From Lineus longissimus (Eukaryota > Nemertea > Pilidiophora > Heteronemertea > Lineidae): a stretch of DNA of 64,000 bases. The position numbers and the translations under genes were made by a program. The stretch spans positions 560,501 to 624,500 of the forward strand of contig NC_088311.1 of assembly GCF_910592395.1 (NCBI RefSeq), in the 5' to 3' direction. The notes under the pieces are model-generated. The model saw only the letters and a list, made by a program, of their open reading frames with translations. It made no database searches and had not been told where the DNA came from. This document shows positions 37,961 to 49,154 of this stretch, piece by piece; the first letter of the stretch is position 1, and every line of letters begins with the position of its first letter.

Positions 37961-38200
37961 GATATGTCACAGGGGTGTTCAGACCCAGGTTTTCTGACCA
38001 GGTGACTCAGTCTTTGGCCAGGAGAAGGGAATGCATTCCAAGCTGCCTATTTAACCTCAGTGAAAAATAAATGGTAAGGAGTTGTGATGTGAGAGAATAA
38101 TCAGGGAAAAGAGACAATGTTAGAGGACAACATGATCCGGTCTGCCAGGAGAACCTCCATAGAATCAAATGAGAGAACTATTACACAATAAATATTGTAG

Positions 38201-38207
38201 TTTTAAT
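38201..38207 (-). promoter_or_regulatory. INIP: Possible poly(A) signal (ATTAAA) for INIP
   Basis: On the minus strand, ATTAAA occurs about 400 bases after the INIP stop. No AATAAA was seen nearer, so this is the best available 3' end. Confidence 0.35.
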
Positions 38208-38607
38208 ACAAGTATACCAAACTTTACAAGTATTTCAAATTCCTTCAACACATACATGTCCATCCAAACACTGACCATCCCCCAGATTGATGCTGCCCAG
38301 GGTACGTCTGATACCAACTGACCGACCTACTCCAATTGCCATAGAGTATTTCTGATCACATTTTGAGGAGTCCATGAATACAGTCACCACAGCCGACAAC
38401 TGACACAGAGGATATTTCAAAAGTCATCCAGATATCTGGCCTGGGTGTGTCATGTCCCATCCATCACCGCCAGACAGATACACAACTATAACTCCAGTAT
38501 GACAGAACAGACATGACATTGTCATCAATATGCTGTCTTCACCTTGCACTCATAGCACCAATGACCTCTGAGGATGTGACCCACAAGCTCTCAGTGCATA
38601 CACTCTG

Positions 38608-39846
38608 TCATTTGTCAAGTCTTGGCAAAACTGGCAGTATCAAGTTCCCAAAGGAAGAGTCCTGGGTGATGAAGTATCCAACAGAATTGGCATGAGCGTG
38701 CTGCAATGTAAAAACAAAGTTACTTGTTGTTTTTTGACTGGCATTACTATGAGAATGCAAGGGCACACAGAAAGACTATTCCCATCATCTCCAGACATGA
38801 TGATGATGTACAATGTATACAAGTTTTGCTCCAAGTCTGTATATGGAAATAGGCTGTGACCCACTTCTTAGTTGAAAACGGAAGCAATAGAACTTATTAT
38901 TCGAGTCTCACCTGCAGAGCAGTTCTTTGAGCTGGGGTCATATGTGAATCAGCACCACCTCCTGGCTGCAGAAGAAAAGGTTTGATGATACAGGTGTCTT
39001 ATTCATTATTGGTAATGGATGTCTTTGATTTTCTTATCAAGAGGCATTTAAATCAAAGTAACCTTTCTGTTCAATGTTATATTCAAAGTCATTGTTGAGA
39101 AGCAAAAAGGTTGAAAGAACACACAGCAACTCTCTCTCAGGTGGCCTGATGATGAGTGACACCAAACTTACTGTCAGAGGTACTTGTGGTAAAGGAACAA
39201 TACTTGGAGAACTGGTGGGACTGGAAAAGAAGAGTTTGACATTGTTTTAAAGACATGTTTGAAACTCAATCTAAACACACTTTGACTGAATGACTCTCAC
39301 TGTATAAAATGATCTAGTTGACAGAGAAACTATCACTAATCACTGCATAGGAACATTTCTGATCCACGACTTGAACTGCTGTGCAGGTCATCCCTTGGCC
39401 TTACATCCCAAAGCCAGCATGCATGGACAAACCTGTTGTTTCCAGGCTGAGATTGCATTCGGAGTTGTTTCTTTCTTTGTTCCAATTCTTCAAGCAGTTT
39501 CTTATTCTGCTGACCTGAAAAGAGATGAGAGCAGTTGTATGTCAAGGTGAAGTGACCATGGTGACATGACATGTTCAATGTTGAGCGAGTTCGCTCAGTC
39601 ATGACTCTTGATGCTGGTGACCGAGTTGGGATTGATGACAGCAGGCATAAAAACATTCCCAGACTCTTAGTCTTAACCTTATCCACTTGGTCGCATAATG
39701 CATGGGTGGTGATGGGATAGGGTAAGTTATATTTTAGTACGCCCCCCTAAGTCCTTGACTTTTCATATTATTTTTTCGAAGGCTATATATTGCTCAATCT
39801 ATCGAGCATTACCTTGACCAGGACTGGGCGCTTGGAAGGCCATCAT
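38608..39846 (-). CDS. INIP: SOSS complex subunit C (INIP/SOSS-C)
   Basis: Five minus-strand coding exons: 39846-39813, 39514-39433, 39220-39172, 38965-38912 and 38700-38608. They join with phases 1, 2, 0, 0 into 103 residues (human about 104). The N-terminal helix QQNKKLLEELEQRKKQLRMQ matches the NKNRVAILAELDKEKRKLLMQ region of human INIP. The C-terminal block HAHANSVGYFITQDSSFGNL, then ILPVLPRLD, is almost the human sequence. The middle is a Pro/Ser/Gly linker. INIP joins NABP1/2 and INTS3 in the nuclear SOSS complex, which binds single-stranded DNA and promotes ATM signalling and repair. Two ATGs stand side by side at the start (39846 and 39843), and either may be used. The gene is divergent from the sorting nexin, with 262 bases between start codons. 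Confidence 0.95.
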
Positions 39847-40108
39847 TTAGACAAGTTTGTTTGAAAAATGAGCAGGAACAAGTTTCGAAGAAGGTGCTTG
39901 TCGCTTACAACAATAACAAGTTCTGATACTTGGTCCGTTTGACATGCAACATACGCAAATGTACAGGAGCTTTACACTAGGAACCAGTCAGCAAGTGGTT
40001 AGTCTGGCGCAACTCCGTGATTCAACTTTGTGTAGAATAGCCTGCTTTGATGAACATTGGAAATATTATTCTGTTGAGTGAGGCTGTGTTTTGAGGAAGT
40101 GTATCAAG
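39847..40108. promoter_or_regulatory. Bidirectional promoter interval between INIP and SNX7/30
   Basis: Only 262 bases separate the two outward-facing start codons, so both leaders and the promoter must fit here unless there are upstream noncoding exons inside introns. No TATA box is evident. The arrangement suggests a shared promoter. Confidence 0.6.
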
Positions 40109-43100
40109 ATGGAACCAGACGAAACTGATGTTCCTTCGATGGTTTCCTCCTCCTCGGCTGGTACAGAGGGTTATCAGTCACTTGGGGAGGATCTCAGTGA
40201 TCATCTCAACTTCAGTGGCGTGTCCCTAAACTCCAGCACTACAATTGATGACATAAAGGAGAAAATAAAGGTGTGTTTTGGTCTGATTTCGATGACCTAT
40301 TAGTATATGATATCATCACATGACATCATCTCGTATCATCATCGACTCATGCCAACAAATACAAGAGCCCAGCCCCTCATGAGCAATTGCCATTTAAATC
40401 TCGAGCCCAAGTTGGCCTACTATGTCAGTCGAGCCGAACATACAACTTTGAACTATTATCGTTCCAGGGCAAGCCAGATGGGTTCCGAAGATCAGACAGC
40501 AATGTGTCGAGTTCTAGCTTGTTGGATAGTACTCTTAAACTCGAAGATGACTTTGATACAGATGCAAAAGACTTGTTCGTTTCTGTTGAAAATCCAGAAA
40601 AACATACGACTGCAATGGAATCCTATATCACATTCAAAGTTTCTACAAAGGTACACATCCATATCCTCCGTCAGCTGTGTCACTCCGTAAACTGTTGACC
40701 CTGACTTGAATACCAAGTGAAGTATAATTTATCAAGACTTGTCCCAAAACTTTAAAATGGTGTCCTTGTAGTTCATATTATAAATAGGGGAGTGTTTCTC
40801 AGTCATTGATTATCTTGAACTATATGTTTAGTCGGAGTAACTGAATGTATGGTTGTGACTTGTCATCAATTTATTCTTCAATCAACTTGTTGTTTCAGAC
40901 AACTCGTAGTGAATATAACTCTTCAGAATACAGTGTCAGGAGGCGGTACAATGACTTCCTGTGGCTGAGACAAAAGTTAGAGGTGACCAATCCATCACAC
41001 TTAGTCCCGGTTAGTATGCTATTCATATCTGGGATCTGATACATAGTTAGTATGCTATTCATATCTGGAATCTGATATGTGGTAGTCAGTTGTGGATAGT
41101 TGAGGTAGCTGGGAACTGATGCGGGAAAGGTCAGAACATCATCTCAATGTTGCACTCAACAAATGTCACATTACCCTATTCATGTTCGCATCCCTCAATT
41201 TTCTAAACCCTTCTAATATTTTATTCCAGCCGTTGCCAGAAAAGCATCCTATCAGAAAATTGGACCGATTTGATCCACAGTTCATTAGAACACGAGAGGT
41301 TGCCTTACAGAAGTTTGTAAAACGCTTAGCAGACCATCCTGTGCTATCTTTTAGTAAACATTTCCAGATGTTCTTGACCTTAAAACATTATGTGAGTATG
41401 ACTAGATGGGTCTACTTTGATCATTGCCTTGACTTGTCATATTCTTCCCAATTGCACACCATTCATGCCATTGCAATGAGACTGATACCACCTGACCTTT
41501 GAATGAAGCTTATCATGTTGTTGATATTGGATGTTGAGAATCCTGTTTGTTTTTCCAACAGAATATTGTGTGAAGTACTTTCAGCAAAACTTTGATTTGA
41601 AGGTCTACAATTTGTCATATTTTAATAACTCTGCTTTCAGGAATTCCAAGCCCATAAAAAGCAAGGTGCCGGCATAATATCGCGATTCACTGACTCCATT
41701 CACAATATGAGTGCAGCATATATGATAAAAAATCGCAGTCCAGAGTATACAATGATGAATGAATATATTCATACATTTGGCGACAAGTTAGGAACCATTG
41801 ATAGGATTTCGCTTAGGATTCTTAAAGAACAAACAGGTGAGTTCTCTTCCAATACGTCACAATCATAGTCTTGGTAAAATCTAACAAGACCAGAGTTTGA
41901 TTTCCAATAGTAGCAATGATCCAACCTATCCTATAGCAATTCTTATCATGTCAAATTGTATCAAATATTAGTGTCATTGGCTGATGTTTAGGTCAGCCCA
42001 AAGTATGTTCTCACTGTCAAGCTGAGATGGACAGCAGTATCCTACCAAGTCAATCACAACCTAAAGCTAAACTGTCCATTTCAGAATTCCTCAATTTGAT
42101 GAAGGAACTCGGACCAATGTTCACATTATGGCAAGGCTCAGAGGACCAATTAGCGGGCGGTCTCGCTGGCCTGGCTACAGCTGTTGATAAATGTTGTGAT
42201 GCAATGCAAGAAATGGTAGGTTGAACAATGTTGGGTCACCTTTTCTTCAAATAGGCTAGTTGATCTGGTGTCATAGCTAGCAATCGTCTTGCTTGCTAAT
42301 CTTGTCCATGGTATGCATCGTGTCAAACTAGTTTACATGGTAACACCTGACAGGTGTTGGTTTATTAATGACTCGGAAGTGTCTAGCAGTTGAGAACTTT
42401 TAAATAGCTTAGAATATAGCACAGTCCAGTATGTGTAGTGAATGCACATGACCTAATGAGATTCATGACATAACAAAGCACTGCTTTCATTTTACAGATC
42501 TCTGCCACAGATAAGCAATTCTCCCAGCCGTTGCGGGAATACCTTCTATACACAGAGGCAATCAAGGTAGGTGGGGTCATGTTTGTAGATGTCTATAATC
42601 AAATACGGGACTGCCAACTCCGCATACCTGTCATGGTCATGTCAGGCAGCTTGCATTCGTACTTCTTGATCGAAAACCTGTTGATTTATGGCTTCTTCCA
42701 CATGTAGTAGCTTGGCACACGGCTCAAAGTTCATGTCTAACATGATGATAACAACCATTGATGCATGTGTAGTGATTGACATTCTCCTATTTCCTCCATC
42801 TTATATTTGTTGTTCTTTCAGAGTGTTTTACGGCGGAGAGATGCCATCCAAATGGAATACGAGTTGACCTTAGATGAGTTGAATAAGAAAAAGGATGAGA
42901 GGGAGCATGTAAGTTGTTGACCGGTTGTGGTGTGGAGAGTGAAGCAATTGGTTAGCAGCAGTTGGTTGAAGTTAGAGAGCTTCTAGAGCTGCCAGTTTGT
43001 ATTATGAGTCTCTGTACTCCATGTCTCTTAGATCGTTATTCTTATTTCAACCAGTGTGTCCATGGCTACAGATGTCTGGTTGCTTCAGGCATTTGGGAAG

Positions 43101-45815
43101 TGTATAATCACTGTGTGTCATGATAATCTGTGCTTTACTTGCAATGCCTTGAAGGTGCCTCTATTAGAAACCCATCAGAGACAGAGGAGTTGTTATGGAG
43201 TGTGTCTAGAGTGTTCACCCTTACAGTGTATATATTTTCACAATCCTTCTTCTGTCTTTTCATCATTGAAAGGAGAAGGTAAATGCGTTGTAACTCATTG
43301 TACCTCTGTTGTACTTGCACATGTGTTACTGATGTACATGTTTGTGTGGATTATGTGTCACAACAGCTTTCTGAGAAGAAGTTTCAGAGAATGATTTGTG
43401 CTACCCGTGGTTGTCCTGGGTGGGCAGAATCTCGCCCGTGCTGGTAGGTTCCTACCCGTGGTTGTCCTGGGTGGGCAGAATCTCGCCCGTGCTGGTAGGT
43501 TCCTACCCGTGGTTGTCCTGGGTGGGCAGAATCTCGCCCGTGCTGGTAGGTTCCTACCCGTGGTTGTCCTGGCTGGGCAAGATCTCGCCCGTGCTGGTAG
43601 GTTCATGGGTCAAGGTGAAGCATCATTTTCCTGTATACACTTGTCAACCCCTTATGACCTTACGAGTGTGCTGCTCAGGTTGAAACTTGATCGACAAAAA
43701 CACAAAACATCACTTTAGCACTAGTGCAGGCTTGTAGCTTTCACTTATGAATATGAGGGTCGCTTCACCATGCTCTCCTCACTTTAGCATTTGTGGCATT
43801 TTTCAGGTAAAAATCTCTGACCAGACTTATTCATTTGGGGCATTCATAGGCAAAGATCCTGTCGATGTCAAACAGAACAAACAGGACAAATTAGAAAAGT
43901 CGGTCGAAGAGGTAGGGCTCTATCCTATTTGTGTGCTTTCAGTCTGAAACTGTCCATAGGGTTCTGGGGTGGTGTGAATGGTGAGGAGGGAGGGCAATGA
44001 TTTCTTGGCATCAGTCAGTCCTTTGGACATAACTTTATAATACCATCTCTCAGCACAATGCCACTCTTACAGGCTGATTAGCAGGAATTGGTTTTCGTTT
44101 CTATGCATGTAAGTTGGTGTGAGGTAATGTGGAGGGAGTGTGTGGCTGTAAGTCACAACCTAGAGCCCTGTTGATATTTGGTCCTTTGCTACAACAGCAC
44201 ATTGCACCTGTTATTCTCCCAATGTATGTCATGTATGTTAAAATGGGTCAAAATTATTTCGGTGGAAGATTCTAATGTGACTAAAACATTTGGTTTGAGA
44301 TTTTTTGAAGCATGGGGTTGGTATAGTATAAGATACACAGCTGTACATGTACACATAACAAACTAAAACAAACCAAAACAAACTGAAGTGGATTCCTGCA
44401 GTTATCCTCAGAAACCTTTATCAGAGTTACAGGTATTCAGAGTAGTTGTAATGGTATTATCAGACATGTGTCATTGCTACCCAGAACCTTATCGGCAGTT
44501 GATTGATTAATTTGCTGTGCTCTCTGAAATAGGGAGAGTTATAATTTCATTTTTGGAAAAACTACTCAAATGTTGACGATATCAGCTTTGCTTTCCCAGC
44601 ATCCACCCATACTATGTAGTCTGTGTGTAATGACGTTGGGCTGTCATAGTCTTCCTAACACATGTATCTTTTAGTTGGATCGTCTTCTTCATTATGGACC
44701 AATTCTTTCGTTCAAAGCACTCCTTCATGGTCTGAACTAGTTCAAAGCACTCCTTCATGGTCTTGACTAGTTCAAACCACTCCTTCATGGTCTGGACTAG
44801 TTCAAACCACTCCTCATGGTCTGGACTAGTTCAAACCACTCCTTCACGGTCTGGACTAGTTCAAACCACTCCTTCACGGTCTGGACTAGTTCAAACCACT
44901 CCTTCATGGTCTGGACTAGTTCAAACCACTCCTCATGGTCTGGACTAGTTCAAACCACTCCTCATGGTCTGGACTAGTACATGGACTTGTTCCAACCACT
45001 TTCATGGAAACCTCCCTGCTAATTTGTCTTGTTTTGTACTGTTTGGCACACTAGCACATGATCCCCACACATCAACACTCATGCTCACTCACATGCATGT
45101 ATAACAGCAATTTTAATCTCCTTGAGGATCCTAACATACATGTATTCTATTGCAGGACTTATTGTTGATAGATTGTTGTAGATATGCTAATTCCAATCTG
45201 TCTTGTGTAAATGTAGCTAGTTATTTCATTGCAGCCTGTCATTTCCAGTAGTTTTAACACTTTACTCAGATGATGGTTGCATTGGCACACGAAGGAATAC
45301 TACAGCTCGAATTGCCTGGACTTGATAATGCTCCACCCCTTGAGTATCCCTTGAAATGGGCGAGTCATGTTCCTCTAACTGATCAGGACTTTGTCATTGA
45401 TTTCTTGCAGCTGACGAGTCAAGTTGAAGCGTTGAACGACCGCAGTACGTGTGCTAACGCGGACCTCAAGGCAGACATGGAGCGCTGGCACAAGACCAAA
45501 CGACGAGACTTTAAAAAGCTCTTTGTTGGAGCTGCTGATCGCCAAATTCGTTACTTCCAAAAGGTGAGGAACTATGATTTGTGTTGGATTGACATGCTCA
45601 CCCTCAGACAGGCTTCAGGCCACTTCCTCACTCCTAATTCAGTACAAGAGACATACAGGGTCACCTTTGTTTACCTCAAGGCATATATGTGATGGCATCT
45701 TTGCTCCAGCATGTTTGATTTGTTTGTGTCTTTTCAGTGTTTATCTGCCTGGGAAGAGGCCATTCCCGCCATCCACAAGACAGACCAAATGGATGAAGTA
45801 CCGCTACAAGATTAG
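40109..45815 (+). CDS. SNX30: Sorting nexin of the SNX7/SNX30 (PX-BAR) family
   Basis: Eleven coding exons: 40109-40270, 40468-40650, 40899-41009, 41230-41391, 41641-41836, 42085-42215, 42498-42566, 42822-42908, 43807-43911, 45411-45563 and 45738-45815. They give 478 residues, or 443 without exon 9. A Ser-rich acidic N-terminus leads to the PX domain (residues about 95-205), with DLFVSVENPEKHTTAMESYI, YSVRRRYNDFLWLR, then PPLPEKHPIRK and KFVKRLADHPVLS. These are the phosphoinositide-binding and structural motifs of SNX7/SNX30. The BAR domain follows (about 215-475), including DKLGTIDRISLRILKEQ, ADLKADMERWHKTKR and a CLSAWEEAIPAI end. The family works with SNX4 in endosome recycling and autophagy. 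The gene resembles SNX30 and SNX7 equally, so it is probably the pre-duplication gene. Exon 9, a lysine-rich phase-0 cassette of 35 codons, has no counterpart I recall in human. Confidence 0.95.
43400..43604. repeat. 51-base minisatellite, four copies, in SNX intron 8
   Basis: Four head-to-tail copies of a 51-base unit containing CCGTGGTTGTCCTGGGTGGG and TCTCGCCCGTGCTGGTAGGT. The first three are almost identical and the fourth has a few changes. Because 51 is divisible by three and the unit lacks stops in several frames, the array creates long open frames on both strands that are not genes. Confidence 0.95.
44708..44980. repeat. 30-base minisatellite, about nine to ten copies, in SNX intron 9
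   Basis: Tandem copies of a 29-30 base unit, GGTCTGGACTAGTTCAAACC plus ACTCCTTCAT, some lacking one T. Early copies have GAACTAG or TTGACTAG and AAAGC variants, so the array decays towards its left end. Confidence 0.95.
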
Positions 45816-47235
45816 ACATCACACTTCCACGAAACCAATAATAGTTTCAAAATCCATTAAAACATTGATTGGCAAGCTTATGAGGTATTTGCTGTGAGTG
45901 CACTTAGAGACTTGGCAATGGGCAATGGTCACATTCTGAGTCTCTGTCCAGGATGAGTTACCTTGTGTGGCGAGACCACAAGTATTTGTTTTACTCAGGG
46001 TTTGGTTAGGTGCCTTCTTCTCTGTTAGCTTTCAGTCTGGAGTGCAATGTAAACTTGACAAAGTTGATAACCAGTGAAGGGACTTTTATCATCTGTTGGC
46101 CATTACAAATGTCTCTACAGTTCCAGCATGTAAAGGACAATGTATCCACCGCTTGCAGAGTGTACACGTGCAATGAGTTCAGTTTCAAACCTGACAATGT
46201 ACATAAGCTAAGAGTTGCCAGTCTTTCTTTCTTACTTGCTATTTTCATTGGTTATTGTAGATGTTGTTCACTAGAGGAACAGTTCAGTTATTATCCAAGA
46301 TAGGCCTATATTAGCCAATCTCTTCATTATGACTGCTGACAGCCTTATATAAACCATGTAATGGCTCTATCAACTTGATGAATTGTAAATACGTATTGTA
46401 TAATGAGGTACTGTATGAGTCTAGTCTTGACAGTATTCATGATTTACATGTATAGTAGTAGGCAGACTGACATAGAATGTGTACATTTTCGACAAGTGGA
46501 ATTGCTTGAATACTTTTTAGGTTTCCAAGCTGTAAATAATGTGTACATGTTTATTAGACTAGTAGAAGATGTTGATTTCTGTTATGTGCTGTGGTATTCA
46601 ATGTTGCCATGCTCGTGAATTTCTTTCATTCACTATAAATGCCAGTCCTATGTAGAACGTTTGCACAGTACATGTTCAATGTATTCAGCCTTTCCAGTCT
46701 TACACTGAAAACACCTCACAATATGATATTCTGCTTTTGATCCTTTGTGAAAGTCCTTTATTATTGTCTTCAATGATCATTCTCTTTTGTCAATGATTAC
46801 AATGATGGTTGCACATGTTATGATTAGACTGCCCGAGAGCGTACTAATCTAGACTTTACCGTAGCCTGGGGGAGGCCATGACACATGTAGCTTGCAACCA
46901 TTGTTGCTTGTTGACGAGTGTGTTCCAAAATTGAGCACTACTGATAATCCCCCAGTGGTAGGGGATAGACATCTGGAAGCTGCAGGAACTCTGACACCGT
47001 CCAAACACCACAAGGATTCTTTTCTGGCTTCTAAATTGGCAAAAAATACCCCGTTGGCAATGTTTTTGTATATTTCTAATCATGCATTTCCTGTCCAAGT
47101 TAAATCCTATTTATTTTGTCGGCTTATTAAAATGAATGGATTCTATCCTGCTATGAAAATGGGGTTGTCTTTTTTTGCTCGAGTCCTTCAAGAGATGCCA
47201 TAATAAGAAAGTGTTCATCACCAATAACAGCTGTC
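45816..47235 (+). other. SNX 3' untranslated region and intergenic DNA
   Basis: No coding exon is supported. ATTAAA at 45856-45861 lies only 41 bases after the SNX stop, and another at about 47125 is far away, so the polyadenylation site is not settled. A 103-codon open frame near 46892-47203 has no family resemblance. Confidence 0.4.
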
Positions 47236-47865
47236 TGGGACAAGCTTGGAGACCGTGATGTGATATTGGCATGCACACAATAGGGTCAGTCACAACCAGT
47301 AGCTATCAGCTTGGACAAGCTTGGAGACCATGTGATATTGGCATGCGCAAACAAAATGGTCAGTCACAACCAGTAGCTATCAGCTTGGACAAGCTTGGAG
47401 ACCATGTGATATTGGCATGCACAAACAAAATGGTCAGTCACAACCAGTAGCTATCAGCTTGGACAAGCTTGGAGACCATGTGATATTGGCATGCACAAAC
47501 AAAATGGTCAGTCACAACCAGTAGCTATCAGCTTGGACAAGCTTGGAGACCATGTGATATTGGCATGCGCAAACAAAATGGTCAGTCACAACCAGTAGCT
47601 ATCAGCTTGGACAAGCTTGGAGACCATGTGATATTGGCATGCGCTAACAAAATGGTCAGTCACAACCAGTAGGTATCATCTGGGACAAGCTTGGAGACCA
47701 TGTGATATTGGCATGCGCAAACAAAATGGTCAGTCACAACCGGTAGCTATCATCTGGGACAAGCTTGGAGACCATGATGTGATATTGGCATGCGCTAACA
47801 AAATGGTCAGTCACAACCAGTAGGTATCATCTGGGACAAGCTTGGAGACCATGATGTGATATTGC
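47236..47865. repeat. 74-base minisatellite, nine copies, between convergent SNX and DCAF15
   Basis: Nine tandem copies of a unit that starts GGGACAAGCTTGGAGACCAT and continues with GTGATATTGGCATGCGCAAAC, then AAAATGGTCAGTCACAACCA and GTAGCTATCA. Central copies are nearly identical. Outer copies have ATGATGTGATATTG and TCATCTGG variants, giving lengths of 74-78 bases. Confidence 0.95.
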
Positions 47866-48030
47866 AAACAAGACAGTGGTCAGAACCAGTACCAATCGTG
47901 AAAAGCAGGGGAGGAACAATAGGCTCTCTGGTGGGAGGCAGACAACCTTTTTTCTTGTCCCACAAGGACCCAAATCTGCCTCAAAGACTGAAGAAACTGA
48001 ACAACTAGAATGATTTCAGAAAAGAAATGT
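47866..48030. other. Short spacer between the 74-base array and the DCAF15 3' end
   Basis: No feature is supported here. Confidence 0.4.
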
Positions 48031-48036
48031 TTTATT
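48031..48036 (-). promoter_or_regulatory. DCAF15: Poly(A) signal AATAAA for DCAF15
   Basis: AATAAA on the minus strand, about 1.1 kb after the DCAF15 stop. The intervening 48037-49154 holds only 3' untranslated sequence and a C14 tract at 48415-48428. Confidence 0.55.
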
Positions 48037-49154
48037 CAGCAAATAATGTACACGGGCATCAGACAGCCATATCACTCCTAAAACGATATATTCATAGGAC
48101 TCCAGAAAAAAACATCTTTAAAACCTCGCCTTGGATAAGAAACTCCCCCAAAAGCAAAGATGCAAGAGTAACTCTGGCCCGAATTCTGTGCAAGTCGAAT
48201 GAAAGATAACTGCAAAGGATTTCAGCACTGCTGATTTCTGCCCAGGTTCAGACCAGAGTCCCCATTGCTTGTCTGCACATCAAATCATTACCACTTGAAA
48301 CATGGAAATACAAAATGTACCTATTGCCGCATCATAAAACTGATTATTGCAGCTTCGAAAACACATTGGACTGATGGATTTGGCTTAGTGCTACACCAGA
48401 GCCAGAAATCCCAGCCCCCCCCCCCCCCTTTCATTCAATCTCACCTTGAGCATGAGATGCTCCAAGGCTGAGTGAACTGCCTCCTACACTTTTTGTTCTA
48501 TGTTTGCTTAGTAATTAAGTTGGTAGTTATAAAACATTAGCCCTGACCCTGTATGTGTACCATAATGTACCAGCATAACCACACATGTAGAGGCAGCTTG
48601 GACAGGCATATAAAGGCAATTGCAACAGAACAGTCAGCAGGACATTGCATAGTTCACAAAACATATTAGATTGTTGACAAGTGGGTCATCTGAGAACCAT
48701 GAACACATTTGTACATCAGTGCCAGCTTGGCAGTTACTCCAGCTACTCATCCTCGAATAGTTTGACAAGAATCTGAATCAAAGATGCCCACGATGGAAAG
48801 GCAATAGCTCAAAGAACCGATTGGACAATTGAATATGGAAATGGTCGAACATGAACCCAAGAGACAATAAAATCAACACACATAGATCATTCAATGAGCC
48901 TCAAGGACTTCCAATACGACTGTAGCACGCCTTGTTGTAACTCCTTCAATAAGCTCACAAAGCAAACAGAGCTACACAGGTTTAGCAGACGATCTTGGAC
49001 ACACGCTTTGTAAATTGACTTGAGTCAACAGTGTCACTGGTCTGATTTCAAAATCTTGAAAACTGTATGGTTCCCACACCGTCACAAAATATTGAGCAGC
49101 CGGTATTTCCATGAAACGGAACAATGATCACAATTTTGCACATCTTGACCACCC

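Noticed and set aside
43358-43718. Repeat-protein-like frames on both strands
   Set aside because: Produced by the 51-base intronic minisatellite, whose unit is a multiple of three.
44757-44948. Repetitive 63-codon frame
   Set aside because: Translation of the 30-base intronic minisatellite.
46892-47203. 103-codon open frame between SNX and the 74-base array
   Set aside because: No family resemblance, no polyadenylation or splice context, and it overlaps opposite-strand frames.
47236-47865. CRISPR-like array appearance of regular repeats
   Set aside because: Units are contiguous with no unique spacers, and the window is an animal genome. It is a minisatellite.
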